This document shows positions 1 through 12,604 of a DNA stretch of 64,000 nucleotides, one piece after another. The position numbers were made by a program, and so were the translations under genes. The stretch is from Hymenopellis radicata. Taxonomy: Eukaryota > Basidiomycota > Agaricomycetes > Agaricales > Physalacriaceae. The notes beneath the pieces were generated by a model that worked only from the letters and a program-made list of their open reading frames with translations, did not search any database and was not told the DNA's origin. Each line of letters starts with the position of its first letter. Within the stretch, counting starts at the first letter, position 1. The stretch lies in assembly GCA_015501595.1 (NCBI GenBank), contig JADNRX010000097.1, forward strand, positions 62,001-126,000. Direction: 5' to 3'.

Positions 1-1102
1 CTCAACAAGGCCGGACCATCATCAGTCCACGAGCTTCCGCTGTAGACATCAAAGGTAGCCAATGGACCAGACGATGAGTACAAACTGGTGTGGGAGATTA
101 TTACGCAGAAGATACCCAGGAGAAATGTAACGTACGATCCCGCCTGGGTTCCACCAGTGAGCGAGGTTGTGCCAGAGCCCTCAACCTTGGTGGCAACACA
201 GCCAATGTAAACCTGGGGAGCACCAGGGCTGTGGACAGCGGCGAGCTGATTTTTGTCAGATCCCAGTGGCTACAATCCGAATATGTTCAACTTACTTCAG
301 TGCGGACCATGTAATTGCCAGCAACCAAATCCTGAGGAATGGTAGCCTCAACCCAGGAGCCACGGGCGACCAACGCAGCCATGCCCCAAAGACCGACGCC
401 TTGAGGGTAGTAAGGTTCAGGCTTGTCGGTCATGGTTTGCCTGAGTCCGTCGGAGATAGACTGGCTGGTGTCAAGACCCCAGTAGTAAATTCGGTTCCAA
501 GAAAGAGAAGCGGGATCTGCAGATGAGCAGTCACCGCCACAGTCGGCGATATCCATAGCGACGGTACCCATGCTAGGTCCTGAATGAGCCATTAACGTGA
601 ATGTGTGACGACAAAACATACGCATGAACCCATGGATTGGCGTTGTTGAAGGCAGCATCGACACCGGCTTGGTTAAGAAGCTCAGAGGTGGCGCCTTCCC
701 AGTAGACACGAACGGTCGAGCCAGAGGTCACTGTGAGAGATGCAGGAGGTGCTGAGGCGCTTTCGCAAGACATAGCACTGGACGAGATGTTAATCAAACA
801 GAAGCTTTCGAACATCGATCAAACATACGCGTTATCGCCAAAGTCAGAGACCTTGTTGTAGGCTGTGCCCGAGGCCTGGTACATCACTGAGACGACAGTC
901 GCGGCGTTTTTGGCGTCGGCGGCATAGTAGACCTAGAGATGCCCGATGAGCACATGGACACGGAACCAGAAAGAAACCGTTGTACGTTGGGGCCTTCGAC
1001 GGTCTGGCCATTGGCCATGGCAGCAGCGATCTGGCCATGGGCAGCAACATGGGGCACAAGAGGCGCAAGGACTGCAAGAGCAGCGACGAGGATTGAAGAC
1101 AT
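1..1102 (-). CDS. AA9 lytic polysaccharide monooxygenase (3' end outside window)
   Basis: Secreted copper enzyme that cleaves cellulose or hemicellulose chains oxidatively. The ATG at 1102 opens a signal peptide (MSSILVAALAVLAP...) followed by HGQIAAA, so the mature protein would begin with the first histidine of the copper brace. Splicing across short GT-AG introns gives GPN|VYYAADAKNAATVV, AMSCESASAPPASLTV, then NPWVHAYGPSMG with the second brace histidine, DCGGDC, and the C-terminal AA9 landmarks IPQDLVAGNYMVRTE and QVYIGCVATKVEGSG. The last visible exon (LATFDVYSGSSW) runs off the left edge, so the C-terminus and any binding module are not seen. A TATA-like stretch (TTTATAAA) lies about 30 bp upstream of the ATG. 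Family assignment rests on motif order; another LPMO family is less likely. Confidence 0.8.
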
Positions 1103-2722
1103 GGTGTGGGTCGTAAACACTTCTTGATAGTTTATAAATGAGTGTGCAGAGTCCGCTTCAGGGAGGTAAAAAACCAGGATAATGAGCGGGATATAAGGGA
1201 GAGTGGCGGACTCGAGGTGTTGGTAGGAAGAAGAGAAGTGTTGTAGTGATGGGAAAGTGGGGGATTCGTGGTTTGTTTAGCCTTTGAACCATTTCGTAAT
1301 GGGGTGGCCAAGCCGATCATTAATCTGCCACCGTGACAACCAACCAACTGTACAAGCCTGCAATGTAAGCTCCATTTCTGCGGTATCCTATTGTGCCAGC
1401 CAGCTGGTAACGCGAAAACGACCAACGAGGCGGGTCCAGCACAATAAGCGTCGGTCGCGCTCTTTGTTTGTACACAACACCGCCAACAATGAGTAGTATC
1501 CGGACCGTGATGGTCATCACAATAGAGCGCGTAAAGGGCTCAAATGCCCGATATCCCCCGATTCTGTCTCCACAATTTCATCTCCAAGGTTTGCTTGCTG
1601 CCCGGCGTTTTCTTGACTGGCTGCGACTCTTCTCCCACCGATCTCCTTGAATCCCGACTGTTTTTCTGCACACAGCAAAATCTGCTCAATCGGAGGCGCA
1701 GAATTGCTCAAAATTCTCCGCGGCATACGCCCATTAGGTGATCATCGTAATGCGCCACATATGCCGCAGTTAAATTAGTGCCTTGAAGTTGTGGTAACCG
1801 GTGTTCCAACGCCCGGTCTGCTAAGTTTCACCTTCGGTTTACAAATCTTGGCGACGGGCATATATGAAGAATGCATCCCTTGAAGAACTGCTTGAGTCTT
1901 CTCTTCCTGCCTCATTCACCGTCAGTTCCAAGTCAGTTCACCAGACATCCATCCAAAGCGCATTCGGCACACCATGGAAGCATACCAAATCCGTCGATGC
2001 GCCGCGCCAACTGCCAAGAGTATTCGGACGATCCTTGGGTTGATAAAAATCATTACAGGATATCGTATGAACGACTCGCCTCTGATGAAAGTAAAAGTTT
2101 GACGACTCCACAAAGCAACCTCGAGCTCAGCGCTCAAGGTCTGACCTTCCTGATCGGCCTAGTAAGGACTGTAAGGTGAGGCGCCGACACTGCCCTAATC
2201 CAGACATGACCGCCAAGACGACTGTCTTCATGATCAACTTGTTTTCAAGCTGGTATATCTTTCACATGTACACCCGTTACTATTTAACGGTGCAGACGAG
2301 ACGGGACCTAAAGGGACATGTCAGTGGAGAGAATGAAAGCCTAGTGGGTTGCATGATTCAATGTGCATCAATGAATGAGGCACTAGGCTGGGCTAATTAC
2401 AGCGTGTAAGGCACGGTAATGGTGACAGATGTGTGTAATGGCTGTGGCGCATAAGCAACGTCGAATGAATAGAGCAACAATCCACTTCAAACATGGGCAC
2501 GCCAAGTTTGATTGACCCGTATTAAACACATCAGCTTTTCATGTTAGGCACCTACATAATGAGCAAGTTTAACATGATTATAAGCATAATAGACGAGAGC
2601 ACGTCTACTATGCGTACGCGCATTTGCTTGACGAAGATCAGGTCGTGATGATGTGACGGGGAGGCGCCTACGTCACGCGCCCCGCCGTGTAATCGCCAAG
2701 CAGTACGACACAGCAAGGACAC
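1103..2722. other. Intergenic, no gene recognised
   Basis: About 1.6 kb between the LPMO start and the end of the next minus-strand gene. Short open frames exist on both strands but none shows domain motifs or a convincing splice-linked reading frame. It probably holds the LPMO promoter. Confidence 0.5.
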
Positions 2723-5005
2723 TTACGATGCCCCGCCGTTTTCAAATTCAAAGGTAGCATTAGTACAACGCTTGAGCATGAAAGAAAAGGCTACACGGTG
2801 GCTACCAACAGTACATGAGGCGTAGAACGGACTCATACTTCTACTACACCCCGATAAATCAACCATGCTTACGTCCCTAGTAATTCCAGAACCTCCACCC
2901 TCCTGACTCCTTGCCTCCAAATACAACTTGTTATTAGATATTATAGGTTCCGATAAAGAGTTCGGCCACGGTGCCATGTCTTCTGACGAGACCCTCCGAC
3001 TATAGATGAGCATGTACGGTCCAGCACCCAGAAGTACCCCATTCGAATCGTTCAGCACTTCCTCCGGAGGAACCTGCTCCAACGTAAAGTTTAACACACT
3101 ACTGCTCAAGACGTCAACACGTACCTCGGTAACTACGGTATCCACGGTCTTCCACCAACGCTGCTTCGCGTCTTGAACGTACGAATAAAGATTCTTTCGT
3201 CCTGGAGGCCCGCCGCTAACCAATACAGCGCGGAGATCGTACTGAGAACAGGTAAGGGTAACACGACACATGCCGAGGAACTGGCTTACTGGAAATTCCT
3301 GCATTTCTGGGCACTCAAAGACCTTTTGTGATTCCGTCATTAGCGTCGCATACTCAATATCGAGGTCTATGTGACAATTAGGCCGCGTATGGAGTGAGAT
3401 GAAGATGGTCACCTGCCACTTTTTGCTCAAGAGTCTTGATAATATTCTTGATTTTTTCGACCATGCCATCGAAATACGGTCGTCGATCCGGATGGTCTCT
3501 CCCGCCTGCCACCTTTTCATAAAAGTGCTGCGTGGTCTTCAGATCGTTCAGCGTGTCGTTACCCTAATGGACGATGAGTCTCGTATACATCATACAAAAG
3601 AACCGACCTTGAAACCGACTAGAGTCTGCCGCCGCTCGACGAGCGCAAGCATCTTGCGCTCCATATCCCGGACCTCCTGAAGTTTCCCTTGGACTACCTC
3701 AACCTTGTCATATACGAAGCGATCCATGAAAAGTGTTGGAGGATAGTACGGAGCATCGGCACATTTCCCTTCATTTTTCATACTGAAAACGACGACGTCT
3801 GGTAGTGGTGTCATTAAAACCGTGTGCTCCAGAGTTCCGTCATGGAGGGTTTTGAATAACAGGTTGGAAATGAGGTTAACGAGGTCGTCGCGAACGTCTG
3901 ACTCTCCATATGCAATCGGAACGAGATGAGCCCTAGGCTCAGATGGTCTCGTTGATGGGAGACCCTCATGCCCAAAGGTTATTGTACAAAGCTTCATCGA
4001 GCCAAGGCTGCGACGAGGTTAATGCTACCCGTGTACAATGCGTGCAACTCACCAAGTCTCCTCATGCGGTACCAATGCATAGGTATGTGTTTCAATATCT
4101 GTTATGATTTCTTCATAAAGTTCTGAGGAGATTTCAACAAAGGCGACGATCCCTACTACGTAGACCTACTTTCTGAATTCTCGCCGATTCTCCGAAAGTC
4201 GTTGGTCGGAGTGCAGGTATTATAGCCGAGGATACTTCCTCCTAAAAGGAACGCTATGTTTGCATGGTCTTGATGTGCGGCATGACTGATGAGAGCATCC
4301 ATAGTGGTAGATTTCTTGTCTTGGTTGGCGACCAGGCGCAAGCTGGCCTGGACTTGTGGTACTTGGATAAGCGCGTGGATGAGATTGCCTGCATACTGGA
4401 GGCCCGAGGTCTGAGCGTGGATTGAAAGAGGTCTGTTATGACATCAAGTAGAGCACAATAACAACGACGCGACATACTGTCCAGTCGATAGATCGCGAAA
4501 TGGAACGTCTGCATCTTGAACGTCCTTGGTGTCCTCTTCGACGGGTATTGTTTCCATACTGCGCTGGATGGCTTCCTGCAGATCTTGCTCGCCCCCGTCA
4601 TACGTACGCTGCGGCTGGATCTGCAGCGCTATTCAGATAACCGCGAATGAAGACTAGACACCACTCGCAGAGGACCCCGACGCCACAGTCAACTGCCAAT
4701 TCGCATCCGGCGTACGATTGCTGGGTCCAAAGGTCGGCCCGTCGTTGGGTGCAACTTGGACGTTGTTGTCCTGTAATGACATCCGTAGCGCCTGCGCCAT
4801 TTCATCGGTATCGTCGCCGGTGAGATCTATCACTTCATGCTGGGTCGTGGTCACTGTCTGGATGGGAATCAAGGTTTTCCTTCACGTTCGGGTCGAAGAT
4901 GGCGTTGGCTGCCTTTTCGTAGTCGTCGTTGTACTTGGCAAGTAGAGCTTTGATTTCCTCGTCAGTCCAATCCGGGGCTAGAGTCTTTAGGATGTCGATG
5001 CTCAT
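2723..5005 (-). CDS. UBA-UIM-USP-like protein, probably a catalytically inactive deubiquitinase
   Basis: The ATG at 5005 starts a UBA-like helical module (MSIDILKTLAPDWTDEEIKA...). Two ubiquitin-interacting motifs follow: DTDEMAQALRMSLQ (about 4800) and EQDLQEAIQRSM (about 4580). The rest resembles a ubiquitin-specific protease fold: GLQYAGNLIHALIQVPQVQ where the cysteine box is expected, a coiled central part (VQGKLQEVRDMERKMLALVE), then YDLRAVLVSGG, GRKNLYSYVQD, WWKTVDTVVTEV and YMLIYSRR. The usual GNTC cysteine and the GHY histidine are both absent. UBA and UIM suggest it still binds ubiquitin. The UBA-to-UIM join works in frame only with a 28-nt gap, too short for a normal intron, so that junction is unresolved. 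The TAA at 2723 overlaps a GTAAGT donor-like site, so a further exon is possible. Confidence 0.7.
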
Positions 5006-5137
5006 ATTTAGATGGAAACAGGAGAACGAGTGGCGATTGATTCGACTGGCGCGACGCCTTTTATGGTAGCCTCCCCAATTAGGCACAATGTTTATCGAAA
5101 TTCAAAAAGGACGAATTTATTTGTCTCTACTTCTTTG

Positions 5138-6259
5138 CTATTTCTCCGGCTCTGCCAGTGGCTTGTCTTCCTTCAAAGCAGGTCTGTTCGCAGTTCCCGC
5201 TGTAGTGCCAGCATCCACCGGCAAAATAACTCCAGTGATCCACCTTGCTTCCTTGCTGGCGAGGTACAATATAGCATACGCCACATCCCACGCGTCACCC
5301 TCAACCTTCATGAGATTTTGGTTGATTCTTGCTTGGCGCATCTCGTCTGTCATGCCGCGACCGCGTACCATTGGAGTGAATACCATGCCCTGGAGGTAAA
5401 TACTTAGTCGTTCAATAGTTTGATAACTTTGTGCTTACCGGAGCAACGCAGTTCACGCTAATCATTCGAGATTCCTTCATTGATACTCTTCAAACCAAGT
5501 GTTAACCTTGATTACTCACCGGATCTGTTCAGGGCCGTGGTGAGCAGCCATTGCCCTTGTAAGCTGAATGATTGCTCCCTTGGAGGTGGGATACAGCACG
5601 CCTGGATTCCCTCCTTTCACTGCCAGATTCCTTCGTCAGTGAAGATCTTACATACACAATGCGAGCTCACATCCAGAAACAGACGACATGTTCACGATCG
5701 AGCCTCTGCCTACTTTGCGCATCTCCGGGATGGCAAAGCGCGACATCAGCACCATACTGGTGACATTCGTCCTAAAGTCCCGATCCCATGCAGCGAGATC
5801 CACGTCGACGACTGTTCCGTGGGGTCCGCCGACGCCGACTGCAAGGGAATGAATGAAGAACGCACGCCTGAAGTATAACGTAGACTCACCAATATTGACC
5901 AAGATATGGACCGCTCCGAAAAGCTCCACTGTCTTCTCCACAGCCTTCTTGCAAGATTCCTCGCTGGTAACATCGCATTGAATCACTTCGGAAACTCCAC
6001 CCTCAGCAGCGATCATATTCTGCGTTTCCTTCGCCCATTCCTCGTTGAAGTCTAAGAGCGCGACTTTCGCCCTTGTCGGGCGAGTATGATCGCTGCAGCG
6101 CGTCCATTCCCGATTTCTCCTGACATGCGGATCCAGCGCCAGTTACGATCGCGACCTGTGGCGTATATGAGGTAGACATCCTGGCACATCACTTGTACTT
6201 ACATCCCCGTTCAACTGAAATGCGATCGGGGGCCTGTTCGCTATCTGTTCTGAGCTCAT
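5138..6259 (-). CDS. Short-chain dehydrogenase/reductase, frame-broken near the N-terminus
   Basis: NAD(P)-dependent oxidoreductase of the classical SDR type; substrate unknown. Starting at the ATG at 6259, the first exon gives MSSEQIANRPPIAFQLNGD and, after an intron, VAIVTGAGS, the start of the glycine-rich nucleotide site. Downstream exons give CDVTSEES, HILVN, FRTNVTSMVLMSRFAIPEM, GRGSIVNMSSVSG, the catalytic YPTSK (in GVLYPTSKGAIIQLTRAM), and the tail WITGVILPVDAGTTAGTANRP. Between TGAGS and AKVALLDFNEEWAKE the frame changes twice: near 6100-6120, where about 17 extra bases may be present, and at a C run at 6070-6072 (G on the coding strand) where one more base restores RQGAKVALLDF. The catalytic half is intact, so sequence error and early decay are both possible. 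Confidence 0.7.
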
Positions 6260-6546
6260 GGTCGTTCTCAGGAAGATTGCTAGTACGGTGTGTCCCGTGT
6301 GAGACCAAAGTCATGTGAAGCCTTTTAACATATTCAGGGCTAACGACTAGTAGGACTCTGCTAGTAGAGTCCCCTGACACCGACAGCTCAGCTCTCAGAG
6401 CGCCTAGAGGATAAGGACAAGGCAGGCAAAGAATCACTGAACATCGCGAGGCGTAGATCATGTTCTCACGTTGATTGAGCATAACGTTCTCTCTCGCAGG
6501 TAGATACTATGTACACTATCGTCTTTACTTCAATTTCATAACGCCT

Positions 6547-9304
6547 TCACAGCACATATCGGAAATCCTGATCATCAAGTTAATGCGCGTGATAGGTCGC
6601 GTTGAAATTCGAGTCACCTTGTTCTCCCACTCCGTCTTGTCTTGCATACCGGCCTCCATGGACTTGGCCATGTCCGGAGCACCATATTTCTGGTTACGGC
6701 GCTTGTTGGAAATGAACATACTATCTCAAAGTTAGCCACAAAGAACGGAGTCGTCTAGTGAACGTACTAAATGAACAGTGTGATCTGGCAAATGAGCTTG
6801 ACAGAGTATCCAGCGAGTAAGCCGGCTGTAGCGGAAGGCTAGATAGAGAAAGGACACGGTGAAACGACCGACGGTGAGACTAAACGAGTACGTACGTATC
6901 GCGGAGCTTCAGATTGTTTCCTGTCGACCCTGTTCAGCCCAGTGTAGAGGTCGCATAACGTGTAGGACTCACACAACGAATGGACCTGCGACATTTCCGA
7001 AACAGTACGCCGTACTTGGAGATGATGAATAACATGAAAGTCATTAAGGATGCAGTTTCCTTACAAGATCACTGCCGAAGCAATAGTCTATACAATGTAA
7101 GTAGACCGCTTGAGAATGGTTGTGCTTGAACTCACTCGATGAGTGTACCCGCCCATATTCGAGGAGACCATGACTAAGCCTACAGACTGAACAAAACAAT
7201 CAATATGGAGATGCTGAACAAGGACTTGTCGGACTTACGAATCCCACCGACTGACAGTTCACCAGCCAGAAGCACACCAAACGTTGCCAGACCAGATGGC
7301 TGGGAAGGTATGCCATACACGCCGCAGAGACGACGCAGATTGTGTTGGCTAATGTTGCAGCCATAAGTCGAGCTAGGCAAACATCAGCTCATACTCGTCG
7401 ATCGCAAGTCCAGAATGAAGCTTACAGTTCTTGACGTTGAGTGTAATAATACCTCCGACCACAAGGGCTACTATCTGTATGATATCACCAACGCTCTTCA
7501 GCACTGTCGTCTTCGTTGCTAAGACAGCCCGAGTTAGGAAGTAATGGCCAGCGATGCGGAGCGTGGCGTACTTGAGAAGCCCATATCCTTACTGCACTAG
7601 CGTCAGTGAATTGAACATCTCCAAGTGACACAACGCACATGATCACAGACGAGAAGTTACTCAGGACACCATTGGGTATCGCGGCAGCGAAAACCGAAAT
7701 GAAGAGAATAATGATCTTCGGGTCCGTGGCGGCCACGAGAATTTGCTCCTTCTTGAATTTACGGTTCTTGATTCCAATCTGGTTCCCAGCCACCCGACGG
7801 ACCGCGAGAATGCGGTACTCCGGATTTAGGAATCGTGCAGAGGCCTGGTTATCAGTTAGGCACGAGCGACAGTCTGAGAGCACGAAGCAACGTACAGGTG
7901 AGTCTGGGAGCGCAAAGAAAACAACAACAGACCACGCCATTGTTACGGAGCCGAGAATGTAGAAACTGAATACGGACATCCGGCGGTCAGCGATCCTGAA
8001 TGGTCCCAGAAGTCGTCCCTCACATGTATTTCCACTTTGCAGGCCCAGGATAGTTGTCACTGATGTTAGAGATTCCAGCTATCACGATAGGTCAAACAAT
8101 GCGGGTCTCCAGATTCCGAGACATTAACGCACTCGACATACTGGTGATCACAATGAGTAAAATACTATGCAAGTGGAAACTAAAACGTACTAGCTCCCGA
8201 TAAGCCCGCCCCAACCTAATTGTGAAGGTGAGTAAATGCCGGTGCCTTGCTAAAACAACACCGACCGAGGCCCGAATACCCTGCATATTGTCAGGAGCTA
8301 GACAGATCTAATAAGTGAAGTGCTTACAGAGGAATTGTCGAAGAGGAAGCTCTTGCTGCTCGAGAATGAGATATACTGCGTTATGCATAATAATACGGTC
8401 ATACCCTCGTGTACCACCAACCGCTGCAAGCCGCTACGCGTTCAGTTTCTATTCAACAGTTGAATTCATGATAGAACATACGTCATGATCGTCAGACAAG
8501 GCGAGACGAAGGCTTCGAACATGCCCAAGAAGAACCGATTCACCATGGCCGTTTGGAAATTCTTGCACCATACCACTGCAGGAGTGGTGAGTAAACAGTT
8601 TTTCGAAACGGAAGTAGTATCGTTACTGGTCAAGACGGTGAATCCCCATATGAAGACCGCAGCGGCCAACACTTTCTGCGCCGGATACTTGCCAATCAAA
8701 ATCTGGGCGGGATATCTAAACGTTGAGATTCAGTAGAGTCGTCAAATAACGTCAATGGCACCGTACTGAGCTAGCGCGTATCCGAAATAGACCCTGGGAG
8801 AATATCAGAGAAAATAGACGTCGAGTATGTAGACGATATACATAGCACCAAGCCAGCTGATTGAGACATCAGAATCGAACGCAGAACAAAAGAAAAACGA
8901 TGCTCACTTAAATTGATTACCTACGAGACCTAGTTCTTTCTGAAAACCGAATAGGTTCGCGTAGTTGAGCGCGGTTTTCTATGGAGCGGCCTCAGTTAGT
9001 CACTGTACCATACCACACGGCGAATAGAACGTACATCCAAGAACTGAAGAGTCTGCGTGATCAAGAAAATTGGTAGGATAACCAGGTCGATTCGCCATCG
9101 GATGGTGCGGTTCTGAGCGGGGGTGATCTCTTCATGATTCAGACCCTCCTTGTAGGCCGCGTAGCCGACGTTGTTGCTCTCGTCCACCTCCTCGATAGGT
9201 TCCGGGATGTCAAGATGACGCGCCTCGCCCTTCTCCTTGTCAATGTCCGTCGAGTACGAAGTTCCTGTTGCGACGGAAGACGAGCGTTCCAATGGTGCAG
9301 ACAT
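6547..9304 (-). CDS. MFS transporter, DAL5/allantoate permease type
   Basis: Plasma-membrane transporter of the anion:cation symporter group, whose fungal members import allantoate, vitamins or related organic anions; the actual substrate is unknown. Start at ATG 9304 (MSAPLERSSSVATG) after rejecting an upstream in-frame methionine. A soluble N-terminus precedes RWRIDLVILPIFLITQTLQFLD. Further exons give KTALNYANLFGFQKELGLVG, YFGYALAQYGA, YPAQKVLAAAVFIWGFTVL, CKNFQTAMVNRFFLGMFEAF, FFALPDSP, ARFLNPEYRILAVRRVAGNQ and PNGVLSNFSSVI. A microexon (KDMGFSS) joins TKTTVLKSVGDIIQ. The end reads RRNQKYGAPDMAKSMEAG, then ENK joined to DFRYVL*, a typical C-terminus for the family. The gene is split into many very short exons; I saw no frame break. 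It is divergent from the hydrolase gene at 9666. Confidence 0.75.
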
Positions 9305-9665
9305 GGCTAGGATCCGAAACGCGACCAGGGAATTGTGTTCGGTGCTGGTCTTTATGACAAAAACGCGTCCCAGGAACGGCGGAGAGTCTAGCGGAGAGCA
9401 CAAGTCATACGACCCAGCGTATCACACTCCAATATGTAATTGTTGAATATTTTCGGTCCCATGAGCGCCCCATGGGATCCTGGCTTCCTTGGCGGTGACT
9501 TGATGGCGTCTAAAGTTGGGACCTAGTGGGAGCTGTAGAATGTGGCCCTGGAATGAAAATGTTAGGTTCCTTATCGCAAACGAGAGTCCAACACGAACCG
9601 GACCGAACTGTCTGAGAGGTAGATAAGGGAGAAGACTAAGTAACGAGCCAAAGAGCAAGAGCCTC

Positions 9666-10752
9666 ATGTCAACCGATCCTGTACTCGCCAGTCCTCCGGC
9701 TGATTGCTGCCTGGATTGTTTTCCTCATGAAGGCACACCGAAAGGAACCTGGGAAAACATAGCGGGCGTACAAACGTACGTCTCTGTTCCACCGGGCGGG
9801 ACCAGTACAAAAGTCATCATGTACTTTCCGGACGTCTGGGGCATCGACATCTTCGTCAATGGACAACTCCTGGTTGACTACTTTGCCCAAAAAGGTGAGT
9901 GATCGGCCCGCCTCCAGGAACTTAGTCCAATACGAGTTGGCAGGTTTTACCGTTTTGGCGCTGGACTACTTCAGAGGCGTTTGTTATTCTCTAGTTTCTC
10001 GTAAGTATGGCAATCTCATGCACATGCCCCCACAGGACTCCGTCCAGAGACACCGGAAAGACCGCCACGATCGCACAACGAATCCAAACTTTGACTATGA
10101 TGCGTGGAAGAAGAAACATATGGCTTTCGCGGACGAACACGTACCCAAATGGATTGGGGAGGTTGTGAAAAGATATGGTTAGTCTTTCAGCATTGCTCTT
10201 GGCTCTGTATCGCTAACACGCGTGCATAGGCGACGCCAAATATGCAGCCGTCGGCTACTGCTTTGGTGCGCCATACGTGATGAACGCGCTGGAGAAAGGC
10301 TCGATATTCTGTACGCTCCTGACTTTAGACTTGGGTCCAGCTCCAACTCTGATGCAACGTACAGGTGCTGGCGCCTTTGCTCACCCCGCATTCCTCTCCG
10401 AAAGTCATTTCTTCAAGTGTGCGAGTCAGTAGGTCGGCGTATTTTGAGTACAAGATCTGATCTTCATCTCAGAACCCCTCCTGCTATCGTGTGCTGAGAC
10501 GGACCACACATTTCCAGCGGCGTCGCGTCACAGAGCAGAAGAAATCCTCCAGGAAGTGAAAGCTACCTATCAGGTCCAGCTATTCAGTCGCGTCGAACAT
10601 GGCTTCGCCCTGCGTGGCGACATGTCGAATCCATATCAGCGTTCGTTTTCAGGTGCTACCCAATGGCGGGACTGACTTTTGTTACAGGATGGGTCAAGGA
10701 AGAAAGCGCGGATGCTATCATCAGATGGTTCAACTTCTACATGTCTTCGTAG
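9666..10752 (+). CDS. Dienelactone hydrolase family protein
   Basis: Alpha/beta hydrolase of the DLH family; in bacteria these open dienelactones during aromatic breakdown, while the substrate of the fungal members is generally unknown. Exons give MSTDPVLASPPADCCLDCFP, VIMYFPDVWGI, GFTVLALDYFRG, FDYDAWKKKHMAFADEHVPKW, then AAVGYCFGAPYVMNALEKG with the nucleophilic cysteine in GYCFG. The catalytic aspartate lies in SCAETDHTFPAA and the histidine in RVEHGFALRGD, completing the Cys-Asp-His set. The last exon ends RWFNFYMSS* at 10752. The length of about 260 residues is normal for the family. I saw no frame break. Confidence 0.85.
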
Positions 10753-10826
10753 CAGACACTAACAAATCACTAAACTTCCGGATGCAAATGATTGGTATGA
10801 CTATGAGTGGGAGATAGAGAGCAGGA

Positions 10827-12314
10827 TTATTGGAGACGATCTGAACTGGAGAATTCGTCCAAAAACTTCTCCTGGGCGGCGAGAACCACCTGCACATGAG
10901 CGATGGACAATGGCAAACCACTGGAATGAGAATCAAATTGGTCTCTATTAGCCTCATGAGCGATATTGACACTTACTTTGACAGCGCTAAAGCTTGGGCT
11001 GTCCGAACCTGAGACGGGCACCACTGGTAAACAGGCAATGCAAGTAAGGTAATGCCATTACTCACTATGTTCTTGATGGTACGGCCTGACTCGAGCTTTA
11101 GCGTCAACATCTCGCACAGAGGAAGAAAGGAACTTACCATTGAACTTCTTCTGCGCCAACTTTTCGACATCCGCTCACTCAAAACTCTTCTGGCCCCTGA
11201 TAGCCGTTTGCGTAGAGTCGGTGTCGATCACATTTGATCCCGCTAGCTCGAAGAACTTGCGCCAAACGGTGTACCGACTTCGAAGAAGTACTTCAATTTG
11301 GACCTGCGGTGAGATATGGTCTGGTGTCGGCAGTAACAAGAGCGCACAGCTCGAACTCGATGTGCCCGTAAGACGTGACCAATGCCAACTTGTCCGTACT
11401 GAGACGATGTTGGAAAAAGTACCGTGACGCTTGAAGAACGTACTTACATGGGCTGAAATTCTTGAGTTACATAGCCAACTACGACTTGGACGTGGTCCAC
11501 GACGTCCTTTAAGCAGGTTACTACTTCGCCGTGGGTAGCTAAGGCCCATGAATCACATGAAGGTAACAGCTGGAGGCATACACGGTCTGAAGTCGGCAAA
11601 ACGAATCGCTTTAATGAACGCCAACGTCTTGTCGGCATTTTGATTTTCGGAATCAAAAGCGTCTAGCCGCGCCTTCGCCTCTGCCAACTTCTTTTGCAAA
11701 AGCTTCAGGTGAGGGTACAGATCAATCAGAGAACACTCAGGAGCCTCGTCAAAGAAATCGTTGCCGATAGTCTTCCTGAAAAATCAATCAGCCATGGGAC
11801 GGTATCACAGGAAGCCTTCAACCTCAGGCCTCAGGAACGACAGAAGAGTCTGTGAAGGAGTAGTATCGTCAGTCACTTGTACTACATTCAGTCTTCGCCA
11901 CACTGCACCTCCCGCTTTCCGATATCGCACATCGAGATAGAAATAGTTGTCGCGTTCGACTGGTCGATATGTTTCTTCCTTCGATGGATCGTACGGGATC
12001 CAGGACCACTCCTTGCTGTCGTAAATCTTGATGAAGTTCCCCATCTGCAGCTTGGTCTTCTCCGTGTCTGGATGATCCTCTTCTTCCTCAGAGTCAGAGT
12101 CTTCGGTCTTCGTGTCGTCTTCGATCTTGGTGTCGTCGGGTGTCGCGTTCTTGGGCTCTGGTTCCTTGCTGATCGTTTTTGATTCGTCTTGATCAACGCC
12201 TGTTGAATTGGGGACAGTGTCGACTGTTGCCACTGCGTTCTTTGTAGAAGTCATGTGGGTCTCTGCGGCATCGTTCGTCGGCGTCTCGTTGTTGAGAGAG
12301 GTTATGTCTGCCAT
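10827..12314 (-). pseudogene. AAA-ATPase-type gene lacking its ATPase core
   Basis: The ATG at 12314 opens an acidic, low-complexity N-terminus (DSDSEEEEDHPDTEK), then FLRPEVEGFL, DLYPHLKLLQKKLAEAKARL, IKAIRFADFRP, VVGYVTQEFQPM and SYGHIEFELCAL. This resembles the region that precedes the P-loop core in a large fungal AAA family (I believe the domain is called DUF7025). The end reads TVWRKFFELAGSN, KKFNG, SGRTIKNI, RTAQALALSK and VVLAAQEKFLDEFSSSD, the part that normally follows the second region of homology. The 300 or more residues expected between these blocks, including Walker A and B, are absent; only about 50-100 bp separate the flanks (near 11,240-11,340). The frame also changes there. 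Either an internal deletion or an assembly collapse produced this; it cannot encode a working ATPase. Confidence 0.6.
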
Positions 12315-12604
12315 AAGTGGAAAGAAAGAGAATTGACGCCAGTGAATTTGCGTCCGCTTATTTTGAAAAACTGGTAGACGCGTTGTAAGCGCGCGTCTAT
12401 TCAATTGGATCAGATCATGATAATGCGAGGCATGCACGAAGAGTGCTGTTGGATGTTACATTAGACAGGGCTGGTCCTGCCGGCTCCGATTATACAAGGG
12501 TATTAATTTATGACTTCTCTAGCTTCGGAATGGCCTGTCGAAAGGAAGGTGAGTACAACAACGCCTGGTTCGCATGTGTTCACACACACACCATCATTCC
12601 ATCC

